This document shows, in pieces, positions 40,543 to 50,398 of a DNA stretch of 64,000 nucleotides. The first letter of the stretch is position 1; the number at the start of each line of letters is the position of its first letter. The position numbers and the translations under genes are program-made. This stretch comes from Candidatus Latescibacterota bacterium (GTDB taxonomy: Bacteria; Latescibacterota; UBA2968; UBA8231). The DNA lies in contig JACPJE010000012.1 of the NCBI GenBank assembly GCA_016187725.1, positions 27,451 through 91,450 on the forward strand, given 5' to 3'. The notes beneath the pieces were generated by a model, which was not told where the DNA came from, searched no databases, and saw only the letters and a list, made by a program, of their open reading frames with translations.

Positions 40543-40893
40543 GTGATCAAGTTGCGTCTGAAGAGAATGGGGCGCACCAAACGGCCCTTCTACCGGCTGG
40601 TGGCGGTCAAGGCCGACGCCCCGCGCGACGGCCAGACCCTCGCCCAGATGGGCACCTATGACCCGCTCTACGCCAAGGTCAACATCGACGAGGCCGCCGC
40701 CCTGCTCTGGCTCAAGCGCGGCGCCCAGATGACCGCCACGGTCCAGACCCTGTTCAAGAGCCAGGGCATCCTGGCGCGTCTGCAGGGACTGGAGGGCAAG
40801 GTGCGCGAACATGCCCTGACCCGCGAGAAGCCCGCCAGACGGCGCAAGCTCAAGGGACAGCCGCCCCCGCCTGAAGGCGAGACCCAGGTCTGA
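40543..40893 (+). CDS. rpsP: 30S ribosomal protein S16
   Basis: IKLRLKRMGRTKRPFYRLVAVKADAPRDGQTLAQMGTYDPL; GTG start. Confidence 0.97.
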   Translation: MIKLRLKRMGRTKRPFYRLVAVKADAPRDGQTLAQMGTYDPLYAKVNIDEAAALLWLKRGAQMTATVQTLFKSQGILARLQGLEGKVREHALTREKPARRRKLKGQPPPPEGETQV

Positions 40894-40914
40894 GCCGCCT
40901 GAATTGGCCCGGCC

Positions 40915-41445
40915 ATGGAGGCCCGCCCCACCGAGCGCATCGCCGTCGGCTACGTCACCCGCGCCAAAGGGGTGAAAGGCCAGGTGAAGGTAGAGCCCCT
41001 GACCCGCGATCCGCAGCGCTTTGCCCGGCTCTCCGAGGTGGTCCTAGCCAAGGAGGGGCACCAGGAGCGCCGGCTGCGCCTGGAAAACTGGCGGGTCGAA
41101 GGCCGCGCCCTGGTCCTCAAGTTCGCCGGGATCGACACCTGCGAGGAGGCCAGGGAATTGCTGGTCAAGGGCTATCTGACCATCGCTCCCGAGGAGGCGG
41201 CCCCGCTCCCGCCCGACACCTTCTACGTGGCCGACCTGATCGGCTGCCGGGTAGAGACCGAAGCCGGGGCGCTCCTGGGGCAGATCGCCGAGGTCCTGCC
41301 ACTGCCCACCACCGACGCCTACGTGGTGCGCCCCGCCGGGGGTGGGGGGGAATTCCTGATCCCCGCGGTGGGGGATTTCGTGGTGGAGGTCTCTCCGGCC
41401 CAGAGGCGGGTGGTGGTCCGGGGCGTCGAGGAACTGCTGGCATGA
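40915..41445 (+). CDS. rimM: Ribosome maturation factor RimM
   Basis: IAVGYVTRAKGVKGQVKVEPLTRDPQRF...FYVADLIGCRVETEAGALLGQI. Confidence 0.94.
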   Translation: MEARPTERIAVGYVTRAKGVKGQVKVEPLTRDPQRFARLSEVVLAKEGHQERRLRLENWRVEGRALVLKFAGIDTCEEARELLVKGYLTIAPEEAAPLPPDTFYVADLIGCRVETEAGALLGQIAEVLPLPTTDAYVVRPAGGGGEFLIPAVGDFVVEVSPAQRRVVVRGVEELLA

Positions 41446-42200
41446 AGATCGAACTGGTCACCCTCTTCCCCGAATTCTTCCGCTCGCCGCTGGCCACCAG
41501 CATGGTGGCCAGGGCCTGCAGCCAGGGCTCAGTCCAGATTGCCGTCCACGACCTGCGGGACTTTGCCGGCGATCGCCACCGCACCGTGGACGACACGCCC
41601 TATGGCGGGGGCGGGGGCATGGTGATCAAGCCCGAACCGGTGGCGCGGGCCTGGGAGGCCCTCCAATTGGCCAGGGGCCGCTGCATCCTGCTGAGCGCCG
41701 ACGGCGTGCCTTTTGACCAGCGCCTGGCCGTCGAACTCTCGCTGGAGCCCCACCTGGTCCTGCTGTGCGGCCACTACAAGGGCGTGGATGAACGCATCCG
41801 CCGGCGGCACATCGACCAGGAGATCTCCACCGGCGACTATGTCCTCACCGGCGGCGAACCGGCCGCCCTGGTGGTCCTCGACGCAGTGGTGCGGCTCATC
41901 CCGGGCGTGCTGGGCAATTTCTCCTCCGCCCTCGAGGACTCCTTCCAGGAGGACCTGCTGGACTGCCCCTGGTACACCCGGCCTGCCGTCTTTGCCGGCG
42001 AGGCCGTGCCCCAGGTGCTGCTCAGCGGCGATCACCAGCAGGTGCGCGCCTGGCGCCGCCGCCAGGCGCTGCGCCGCACCTTTGAACGGCGGCCCGACCT
42101 GCTGGCCAGGGCGGAACTGGACGAGGAGGAGCAGCGTCTCGTCGAGGAGTGGACCCGGGCCCTGCCAGCGGCAGCGAACAAATCCCAAGCAGCGTGCTGA
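41442..42200 (+). CDS. trmD: tRNA (guanine-N1)-methyltransferase
   Basis: MKIELVTLFPEFFRSPLATSMVARA...DDTPYGGGGGMVIKPEP...EISTGDYVLTGGEPAALVVLDAVVRLIPGVLG. Confidence 0.97.
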   Translation: MKIELVTLFPEFFRSPLATSMVARACSQGSVQIAVHDLRDFAGDRHRTVDDTPYGGGGGMVIKPEPVARAWEALQLARGRCILLSADGVPFDQRLAVELSLEPHLVLLCGHYKGVDERIRRRHIDQEISTGDYVLTGGEPAALVVLDAVVRLIPGVLGNFSSALEDSFQEDLLDCPWYTRPAVFAGEAVPQVLLSGDHQQVRAWRRRQALRRTFERRPDLLARAELDEEEQRLVEEWTRALPAAANKSQAAC

Positions 42201-42231
42201 TACCAGCCCAACCAACACAGAGAGGTAGATC

Positions 42232-42579
42232 ATGGACGCCCGTATCCTCCGCGAAGTCACTTCGCACCAGCTCAAGACCGACATCCCCGAGTTCCGCTCC
42301 GGCGACACCCTGCGCATCCACGTGCGGGTGATCGAGGGCGAAAAGGAGCGCATCCAGGTGTTTGAAGGCGACGTCATCCAGCGCAAGGGCAGCGGTATCC
42401 AGGAGACCTTCACCGTGCGCAAGGTCACCCAGGGCGTGGCAGTGGAACGCATCTTCCCCCTGCACTCGCCCCGCATCGCCCGCATCGAGAACATCCGCCG
42501 CGGCAAGGTGCGCCGCGCCCGGCTCTTCTATCTGCGCACCCGCAAGGGCAAGGCCGCCCGCATCAAGGAAAAGAGGTAA
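42232..42579 (+). CDS. rplS: 50S ribosomal protein L19
   Basis: [62 protein letters not shown]. Confidence 0.97.
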   Translation: MDARILREVTSHQLKTDIPEFRSGDTLRIHVRVIEGEKERIQVFEGDVIQRKGSGIQETFTVRKVTQGVAVERIFPLHSPRIARIENIRRGKVRRARLFYLRTRKGKAARIKEKR

Positions 42580-42585
42580 CCGGTC

Positions 42586-42822
42586 ATGGCCCTGCTGCGC
42601 GAGCTGCCCTTCACCCGCAAGAACTGGACCCTCCTCGCCATCGGCCTGGCCACCATCGCCCTGGGCTATCTGGCCCTGAGCATCCCGCCAGCTGATGGCT
42701 TTCTCTCCCTGACCCTGGCGCCCTTGCTGCTGGTCGCCGGGTACTGTGTCCTGATCCCTCTGGCCATCCTGGCCAGGGAGGATGGGGACCAGGGATCGCC
42801 AGAGCGGCGCCCCTCCCGATAA
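42586..42822 (+). CDS. Small membrane protein (DUF3098-like)
   Basis: LPFTRKNWTLLAIGLATIALGYLALSIPPADGFLSLTLAPLLLVAGYCVLIPLAI; two TM segments. Confidence 0.6.
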   Translation: MALLRELPFTRKNWTLLAIGLATIALGYLALSIPPADGFLSLTLAPLLLVAGYCVLIPLAILAREDGDQGSPERRPSR

Positions 42823-43128
42823 GGCCCCGCCAGCGCCGGAGGACGTCTGCCTGGCTTCAGCCCACCGGGTCGACAGCGGTCTCGATCGCCTGATCGACCA
42901 CCTGGCCGGGTGCATCGCCCGTCACCTGGCCAGTCCCTGACGCTCGGGCTTCTCCTCTTTACACCTGGAATTTTGAGCAGCTGCTCTGCTCTTTGCAAAC
43001 TACAATTACTTGTAGTCCCGAATACCCACCAGACCACAATAGCTTGTATGGAGACGAGGCCGTCCAGGTGAACCTATTTGTGATAATCTATTATTTTAAT
43101 TACACTTACTTTGTTTTTTAATTTTTTC

Positions 43129-43156
43129 TTGACATTTGGGTGAAAAATTCTATAAT
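43129..43156 (+). promoter_or_regulatory. Near-consensus sigma70 promoter in an AT-rich island
   Basis: TTGACA (43129-43134) - 16 nt - TATAAT (43151-43156). Confidence 0.82.
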
Positions 43157-43409
43157 TAACAAAAGTTCTGTGATTGCAACGAGGCGCCCCCCCCTGCTGG
43201 TGCTACAAGACGCGGAGGATATGCATCCTCCAGGGATGTGAGAAGGGATGTCGGAGGGACAACAATCGCGTCCCCTGCCTGCAAATACGCGCACGATCGG
43301 GTTTTCATCCGCTCCCTGCACTGCTGTTGACGACCGCGCTGGTCAGCCCGTCCTCTCCCCCGCCCAACTGCGGTCTTTTCGCTTCGCTTTCACTGCGAGG
43401 AGTCAGCCT

Positions 43410-43484
43410 ATGTCCACTCTGTGTTTCTTCCCCGCACACCGCCACAGGTACACTCTTCATTTTCTTTCCTATGGAGGGCTCTAG
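43410..43484 (+). CDS. Possible 24-aa leader peptide upstream of the ATP-grasp cluster
   Basis: ATG...TAG encoding MSTLCFFPAHRHRYTLHFLSYGGL; stop is adjacent to the TTG/ATG start of the next gene. Confidence 0.3.
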   Translation: MSTLCFFPAHRHRYTLHFLSYGGL

Positions 43485-44774
43485 TTGCCGATGGACGACC
43501 TGAATAGTTCTTCAGCCCCCCCCAAGCTGCTGTTCATCCACAGCGGTTCGCCCAAAAAGCGGCTCACCTTCGATGCCGCTTCGGCCCTTGGTCTCGATAT
43601 CTTTCTCTTCAATCCCGAACAGAACTGGGCGGTGGCCTATGCCCGCCAGACCCTGATCACTGCCGGGCTGTCGCTGCCCCGCATCCTCGATCTGGCCGGC
43701 GATCTGCACGCCCAGGCGAGCCTGGACGGGGTGGTCACCTTCTGGGAAGAGGACGTGCCCACCTGCGCGCTGGTGGCCCAGCGCCTGGGGCTGCGCGGCA
43801 ACAGCCCCGCCTCGGCCCTGCGTTCGCGCAGCAAGTTCCGCATGCGCCAGGCCTTCCTCAAGGCCGGCATCCCGGTGCCCCCCTTTGCGCGGGTCTCCAG
43901 TCCGGCGACCCTGCTGAAGGCCTGCGAAGAGATCGGCCTGCCCGCGGTGCTCAAGCCCGAGTGGGGCTCTGACAGCGAGTGGGTCACCCGGGTGGATTCG
44001 ACCCAGGAAGCCCTGGAGGTTTTCCGCGAGGTGCGCCGCCGGGTCCGGGTACAGGACTGCATCTACTCTTATCCCAACGGCAACTTTGTCCTCGAAGGTT
44101 ATCTCACCGGCCCCGAAGTCAGCATCGAAGGGGTGGTTCAGCACGGCCGGGTGACCTTCTATGCCATCATCGACAAGGCCAAGATGCTGGAGCCCTCCTT
44201 CATCGAGCGGGGGGAGTGCACCCCCTCCCGTCTGCCCCTGGCAATCCAGCAGGACATCCGCCAGATGGTGGCCCGCGGGGTGCGGGCCCTGGCACTCGAA
44301 AACTCGGGGATCCACGCCGAGGTCAAGATCACCCCGGAAGGACCGCGCATCGTCGAGATCGGCGCGCGCATGGGCGGCGACTGCATCCACGCCCTGGTGA
44401 AACGGGTCTACGACATCGACCTGGCCGAGGAAAACATCCGCGTCTCCCTGGACCTGCCGGTGCATCCCGAAATGCCGGCCCATGGCTGCGCCATCTCCCG
44501 CACCCTGGTCCCAGACCGCCCCGGGCGGGTGGTGCTGCAGTCCACCCGCGCCCTGCGCCGCAGCCGCAACCTGATCGAGGTGGTGCTCACCAAGCACCCC
44601 GGCGACCAGGTGCAGATCCCGCCCGAAGGCTACGACAACCTGGCCTGGATCAGTGTCTGGGGGCGGAACTACCGCGAGGCCCAGCGCCGGCTCGAAACCC
44701 GTTCCAGCCGCCTGGAAAATGCCTTCCTGATCCAGCCGGAAGAGGCCCTGCAGGAATACGTCCATGGCGGCTGA
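43485..44774 (+). CDS. ATP-grasp ligase 1 (carboxylate-amine ligase-like)
   Basis: Start TTG 43485 or ATG 43491. SRSKFRMRQAFLKAGIPVPPFARV...LPAVLKPEWGSDSEWV...EGYLTGPEVSIEGVV...IHAEVKITPEGPRIVEIGARMGGDCI. Confidence 0.88.
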   Translation: MPMDDLNSSSAPPKLLFIHSGSPKKRLTFDAASALGLDIFLFNPEQNWAVAYARQTLITAGLSLPRILDLAGDLHAQASLDGVVTFWEEDVPTCALVAQRLGLRGNSPASALRSRSKFRMRQAFLKAGIPVPPFARVSSPATLLKACEEIGLPAVLKPEWGSDSEWVTRVDSTQEALEVFREVRRRVRVQDCIYSYPNGNFVLEGYLTGPEVSIEGVVQHGRVTFYAIIDKAKMLEPSFIERGECTPSRLPLAIQQDIRQMVARGVRALALENSGIHAEVKITPEGPRIVEIGARMGGDCIHALVKRVYDIDLAEENIRVSLDLPVHPEMPAHGCAISRTLVPDRPGRVVLQSTRALRRSRNLIEVVLTKHPGDQVQIPPEGYDNLAWISVWGRNYREAQRRLETRSSRLENAFLIQPEEALQEYVHGG

Positions 44775-46104
44775 GGTTCCGCACCTGCTCCTCATCCACA
44801 CTGCCGGAGATCCGCGCCCCTACCTGGCCCGCCTGCGGCAGCGGGGTTTCCGCTTCTCGTTGATCAAAAAGCGGCCCACCACCGCCGATCGCCTCTGCTT
44901 CGACCAGGTGGTGGACTGGGATTACCAGGAAGACCTGCATCAGACCCTGGCCATCGCCGCCAGCCTCCACCGCGACCATCCCCTTTCCGGGGTGCTGAGC
45001 TTTTCGGAGAGCGGGGTGATCGCCGCCAGCCTGGTCGCCCGCCACCTGGGCCTGCCCGGCAATCCGCCGCGGGCCGCCCTGCGCGCCCGCAACAAGTATC
45101 TGATGAGGCAGACCCTCCAGCAGGCGGGCCTGCCCACCCCGCCCTTCCACCTGGTGCGCTCGGCAGACCAGATCCACGCTTTGCTGCAGCAAGCCGGCCG
45201 GCCCATGGTGCTCAAACCCATCAGCGGCTCTTCCAGCTACGGGGTCACCCGGCTGACCCCGGGCCACACCCAAGTGCAGATCGCCGCCCGGCTGGAGGAC
45301 GTGCGGGCCTATATCCGCGACTACCCCCAGCACAACCCCCAGTACCCTTTTGAATTCTGGCTGCCCCCCCAGGGTCTGGGCATTCCACCGGAGGAGATCT
45401 TCTCGCCCGAGGACGATTTCCTCCTCGAAGGGTTCATCCCCGGCCAGCAGTTCAGCCTCGATGGCCTGGCCTGCGGCGAAGCGATCACCTGCCTGGGGGT
45501 GATCGAGATCGAGCGGATCAAGGGCTCCGATTACTTCCTGGAGTACGAGGAGTGGATGCCCACCCGCCTGGGTCCCGAGCGGGAGGAAGAGATCGAGCAG
45601 GTGGTGACCCGGGCCGTGCGCGCCCTGGGCCTGCAGCGCTCCTGTTTCCACTGCGAGGTCAAGGTCAACCCCGAGGGCGTCTTTGTGCTGGAGGTGGCGG
45701 CGCGGCGGGGAGCCGACAATATCGCCGATTTCCTGCAGCAGGTCATGGGGATCGACATCTACGAGGAAGGCCTGCGCCTGGCCTGCGGCCAGACCCGCTT
45801 CTACCCCGACCTCCGCCCCCGCTGCTGCATGAGGATGCGCTACTTCCTGCCCCCGGCCTCGGGTACCCTCGAAGCCATCGAGGGCATCGAGGCGGTGAGC
45901 CGCGACCCGCGCGTCAGCGAACTCGAGTTCGAGGTCTCCCCCGGCGACTCGGTCCTCACCCCTCCCGAGGGCTTCGAGTTCCTGGGTTATCTCAGTGTGC
46001 GCGGCGCCACTCCGGAGGAGGCCGAAGCCGCCCTGGAGGAACTCTACACCCGGATCCACTTCCACATCGCCCCCGCTGCTGTTCCTGCCCTGGCGCTGCA
46101 GTGA
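44764..46104 (+). CDS. ATP-grasp ligase 2
   Basis: ARNKYLMRQTLQQAGLPTPPFHLV...PMVLKPISGSSSYGVTRL...EGFIPGQQFSLDGLACG...FHCEVKVNPEGVFVLEVAARRGADNI. Confidence 0.88.
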   Translation: MAAEVPHLLLIHTAGDPRPYLARLRQRGFRFSLIKKRPTTADRLCFDQVVDWDYQEDLHQTLAIAASLHRDHPLSGVLSFSESGVIAASLVARHLGLPGNPPRAALRARNKYLMRQTLQQAGLPTPPFHLVRSADQIHALLQQAGRPMVLKPISGSSSYGVTRLTPGHTQVQIAARLEDVRAYIRDYPQHNPQYPFEFWLPPQGLGIPPEEIFSPEDDFLLEGFIPGQQFSLDGLACGEAITCLGVIEIERIKGSDYFLEYEEWMPTRLGPEREEEIEQVVTRAVRALGLQRSCFHCEVKVNPEGVFVLEVAARRGADNIADFLQQVMGIDIYEEGLRLACGQTRFYPDLRPRCCMRMRYFLPPASGTLEAIEGIEAVSRDPRVSELEFEVSPGDSVLTPPEGFEFLGYLSVRGATPEEAEAALEELYTRIHFHIAPAAVPALALQ

Positions 46105-47318
46105 GCCTGGTCGTCATCCAGCCCAGCGCTGACTACGCCGCGCGGGTGCGCCGCCATTGTCCCGCCGCCCTCTTCCTCGCCACTCCTGAGCGCGCTGCCT
46201 TGCTCGCCGATCATCCCCGGGTGGTGGCCGCCGACCTCGGCGATCCCCAGGCCGCTCGCCGAGCGCTCGACAGGTACGCCGGGGCACGGCAACTGCGCTA
46301 CCGCGGCCTGACCTGCTTCATCTGCGAGTACCTGCCCCTGGCCGCCGCGCTCGCCCCGCTCCTGGGAGTGCCTTTTCACTCTCCGGCGGCCATTGGCCTG
46401 AGCCGCGACAAGGGCCGCGCCGCCCTGGCGTGGATGCGGGCGGGCGTCTCCACCCCGCCCACCTGCCTGGTCCACAGCGAGGAGGAGCTGCGGGAATTCG
46501 CCGCCCAGCACCCCGGCCCTTGGATCCTCAAGCCCACTGACCGCAGCGGCAGCGAGTGGGTGCTCAAGGTGGAGCAGCCCGGGGAACTGGGTGCAGCGCA
46601 CCACCGCCTGGAGCAAGGCTTGGAAGGAGCCCCCTATCTGGCCCAGGGTTTTGTCCGGGGCCGCGAGTTCAGCGCCGATTTCTATCTGGAAGAGGGCCGG
46701 GCCAGGCTGTTGCGTTTGACCGAGAAATACCTGCTGCCCCAGGAGAGCCTGGCCGGCCTGGTGGGCGCCTACTTCCCCGCCCGGGTGCCGGCGGCCCTGC
46801 GGGAAAAACTATTGGACACCTACCAGCGCGGGGCCCTGGCCCTGGGCGTGGAGCGGGGCATCGTCATGGTGGACTCCATCCTCAACCGGGGCACCCCGTA
46901 TCTGTTAGAGATGGCCCTGCGCCCGGGGGGCGACTGCCTGCCCGACCTCTGCCTCCACACCACCGGGTACGATCCCATCCGCGCCGCCTGCCAGGTGGCC
47001 TTGGGTCAGCCGCCCGACTTCCCCGATCTGTCCCAACCAGCGTCTCTGGCGGCCCTCCACCTGATGACCACCCGCAGCGGCCTGATCCGCGCCGTGGATT
47101 TCAGCGCCCTTGAGGCCCACCCAGCAGTGGTCCAGGTCGAACCCTACCACCTGCCCGGCGAGGAATTGCGCTGCTGGGAAGGCAGCTACGACGACCGCAT
47201 CCTGGCCGCCTGCCTAGTGCGCTGCCAGGGAGAGGAGCAGTTGCCCCCCCTGATCGAAGAGCTGAACGACCTCATCGCCCTGGAACTGGAAGCAGATCCC
47301 CTCCCTGTAGAGAGATGA
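46101..47318 (+). CDS. ATP-grasp ligase 3
   Basis: GTG start overlapping the previous stop; SRDKGRAALAWMRAGVSTPPTCLV...PWILKPTDRSGSEWVLKV...QGFVRGREFSADFYLEEG...YLLEMALRPGGDCLPDL. Confidence 0.85.
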   Translation: MSLVVIQPSADYAARVRRHCPAALFLATPERAALLADHPRVVAADLGDPQAARRALDRYAGARQLRYRGLTCFICEYLPLAAALAPLLGVPFHSPAAIGLSRDKGRAALAWMRAGVSTPPTCLVHSEEELREFAAQHPGPWILKPTDRSGSEWVLKVEQPGELGAAHHRLEQGLEGAPYLAQGFVRGREFSADFYLEEGRARLLRLTEKYLLPQESLAGLVGAYFPARVPAALREKLLDTYQRGALALGVERGIVMVDSILNRGTPYLLEMALRPGGDCLPDLCLHTTGYDPIRAACQVALGQPPDFPDLSQPASLAALHLMTTRSGLIRAVDFSALEAHPAVVQVEPYHLPGEELRCWEGSYDDRILAACLVRCQGEEQLPPLIEELNDLIALELEADPLPVER

Positions 47319-48694
47319 AACCCATCGACCCTGCCCTCCTCGCCGCCCTCCAACAACTGCTCGCCCAGGACGACCACCCCCTGTACCGCGGCGAACTGAC
47401 CGGCCTGGTCGAACAGGTGCTGGAAAATCGCCCGCGGTACCTGGAGGCGGCCCGCCGTTTCGGCACCCCCCAGTATCTCTTCGAGGAGCCTGCCCTGCAA
47501 GCCCAGATCCAGCGCTTCACCGTGGCCTTTGCCCGCCAGGGCCTGGTAGCCCGCCCCCACTACGCCTTCAAGGCCAACCCCACCCTCTGCCTGGTGCAGG
47601 CCATCCAGCGGGCCGGCCTGGCCGCCGACGCCTCCTCGGGGCTGGAGCTGGAACTGGCCCTGCGCTGCGGCTTTGAGCGCATCGTGCTCAGCGGCCCGGC
47701 CAAGACCGACGAAGAGCTGGAGCTGGCCCTGCGCCATGCCCAGCGGGTGACCGTGCACCTGGACAGTTTCCTGGAGCTGGAACGCCTCGGAGCCCTGGCC
47801 GCCCGCAGCCAGACCACCATCCGCGCCGGAGTCCGTCTCAACACCCAGGGCCACGGCCTGTGGACCAAGTTCGGCATCCCCTTCACCGCCCTGCCCGAGT
47901 TCACTGCCCAGGCCGGCCTCCAGCCCCACGTGCACCTGGAGGGAGTGCAGTTCCACCTCAGCTGGAACCGCCAGGCTGGCGGGTACCTGCGCACCCTAAC
48001 GGAACTGGGCCCGGCGCTGGGCCAGTGCGCCCCGCCCTCGGGCTGGAGGTTCGCCGATATCGGCGGGGGGTACTATCCCGAGGGCGACGAAGCCGCCTAC
48101 CCCTGGCTGACCCGCCGTGGCCGCCTGCTCAGCCTCCTGGGCCTGGCTCCCGCCGAGGGTCCGCCGCCCGACTGGAATCTGGAATACCTGCTCCACCCGG
48201 TCCAGCCCATCGAGGCCATGGCCCGCCAGATCATGGACGCCTTCCAGGACCATCTGCCCGGGGGACTGGAGATGTGGCTGGAGCCGGGCCGGTACCTGGC
48301 CAATCAGGCTGTACACTTGTTATTGCGGGTGGCGGATGTCAAGACTCCCCAGCTGGCCATCACCGACGGGGGCACCAATCTCCTGGGGTGGGAGCGCCTC
48401 GAAGGCGAGCACACGCCGCTCATCAACCTCTCGCAGCCGGCCCTGGTCCAAAAGCCCTGCCGGGTCTACGGCAGCCTCTGTACCCCCCACGATCTATGGG
48501 GCTACGCCTGCTACGGGGAGGGGCTGCGCCCCGGGGATGTCCTCATGCTGCCGGCCCAGGGCGCCTATGTGCAGACCCTGGCCCAGCGCTTCATCAAACC
48601 CCTCTGCCAGACCGTGGCCATCGACCTACAGGGGGAGCTGCGCCAGGCCGCCCCCACCGAAACCCTGGCTGACCGCTATCCGCAACTCCGATAA
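47315..48694 (+). CDS. PLP-dependent decarboxylase (diaminopimelate/ornithine decarboxylase, LysA-like fold)
   Basis: ATGA overlap with previous gene; PHYAFKANPTLCLVQAIQRAGLAADASSGLELELAL...DIGGGYYPEGD...LEPGRYLANQAVHLLLRV...SLCTPHDLWGY. Confidence 0.88.
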   Translation: MKPIDPALLAALQQLLAQDDHPLYRGELTGLVEQVLENRPRYLEAARRFGTPQYLFEEPALQAQIQRFTVAFARQGLVARPHYAFKANPTLCLVQAIQRAGLAADASSGLELELALRCGFERIVLSGPAKTDEELELALRHAQRVTVHLDSFLELERLGALAARSQTTIRAGVRLNTQGHGLWTKFGIPFTALPEFTAQAGLQPHVHLEGVQFHLSWNRQAGGYLRTLTELGPALGQCAPPSGWRFADIGGGYYPEGDEAAYPWLTRRGRLLSLLGLAPAEGPPPDWNLEYLLHPVQPIEAMARQIMDAFQDHLPGGLEMWLEPGRYLANQAVHLLLRVADVKTPQLAITDGGTNLLGWERLEGEHTPLINLSQPALVQKPCRVYGSLCTPHDLWGYACYGEGLRPGDVLMLPAQGAYVQTLAQRFIKPLCQTVAIDLQGELRQAAPTETLADRYPQLR

Positions 48695-48699
48695 CCATA

Positions 48700-48844
48700 G
48701 CGATACGGGAGATGCCCCGGCGGCCTTTCCCGGGGAGTGGCCGGGACGGGAAGTCCGCGTGGTAGGGGGTTGGGTAGCGGAGCGAAGCGCGCGAGGGAGA
48801 AGGACGCGCCTGGGGAAAGGCCAGAGAGGGCATACCCGTGTCGC
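48700..48844. repeat. Dispersed intergenic structured element, copy B
   Basis: Inverted ends GCGATACGGGAGATGCCC..GGCCTTTCCC / GGGGAAAGGCC..GGGCATACCCGTGTCGC; conserved core GGGAAGTCCGCGTGGTAGGGGGTTGGGTAGCGGAG. Confidence 0.75.
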
Positions 48845-48859
48845 TGAGGAGCACAACCC

Positions 48860-49861
<1,002 letters not shown>

Positions 49862-49927
49862 GGCCGCGGCGGTTTCGCAGACCCAGCCCCTGCCCTATAT
49901 TTACCCCCTAGAAGGAGGATTTACGCC

Positions 49928-50155
49928 ATGGCCAAGGAAATCCGCATCCAGTACTGCACCTCCTGAAACTATCTCCCCAAAGCCGCCAGTTTGGCGGAAA
50001 GCGTTCTCAAGGAATACAAGCAGCACATCGCCGGCCTCACCCTGGTCCCAGGTTCGGGAGGCTGCTTCGAGGTGAGCGTGGACGGCGTGCTGGTCTTCTC
50101 CAAGCTCCGCGAAGGCCGTTTCCCCGAATACGAGGAAATAAAAACGCATCTGTGA
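49928..50155 (+). CDS. SelW/Rdx-family selenoprotein, in-frame TGA (Sec) at codon 13
   Basis: MAKEIRIQYCTSUNYLPKAASLAESVLKEYKQHIAGLTLVPGSGGCFEVSVDGVLVFSKLREGRFPEYEEIKTHL*; CxxU motif, TGA at 49964-49966. Confidence 0.88.
49983..49997 (+). promoter_or_regulatory. Bacterial SECIS-like hairpin
   Basis: CCGCCA-GTT-TGGCGG; loop G is 23 nt after the UGA, within the usual bSECIS distance. Confidence 0.6.
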
Positions 50156-50349
50156 GCGACCGCCGCATCTGCCGCGCCTGCAGCGAAGCCTACGAGTACC
50201 CGGGCCACCAGAGCCTGGCCACCCGCTCCCACTGCGAGCACTGCGCCCCCCTTCCCGAGCCAGTGCGCCGGGCCTTTGAGCGCCTGCGCCGCCGGGTGGA
50301 CCGGCTGCAGCGCGAGGTGGCACAACTGCGGGCTGGTCAGGCCAAATGA
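50152..50349 (+). CDS. Small zinc-ribbon-like protein
   Basis: GTG start overlapping the preceding TGA; SDRRICRACSEAYEYPGHQSLATRSHCEHCAPLPEPVRRAFERL. Confidence 0.7.
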   Translation: MSDRRICRACSEAYEYPGHQSLATRSHCEHCAPLPEPVRRAFERLRRRVDRLQREVAQLRAGQAK

Positions 50350-50351
50350 AA

Positions 50352-50379
50352 GAGCCCCGGAGGGTGGCCCCCGGGGCTC
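50352..50379. terminator. Hairpin between convergent genes
   Basis: GAGCCCCGG-10 nt-CCGGGGCTC between genes ending at 50349 (+) and 50399 (-); no strong U-tract. Confidence 0.5.
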
Positions 50380-50398
50380 GCCTCGTTCCTGGCTGGAC

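Noticed and set aside
40543-42579. rpsP-rimM-trmD-rplS block as unusual
   Set aside because: Standard conserved order with ffh; ordinary.
42782-42940. 53-codon ORF MGTRDRQSGAPPDKAPPAPEDVCLASAHRVDSGLDRLIDHLAGCIARHLASP
   Set aside because: Overlaps the DUF3098-like gene in another frame, no recognised homology; not enough to call.
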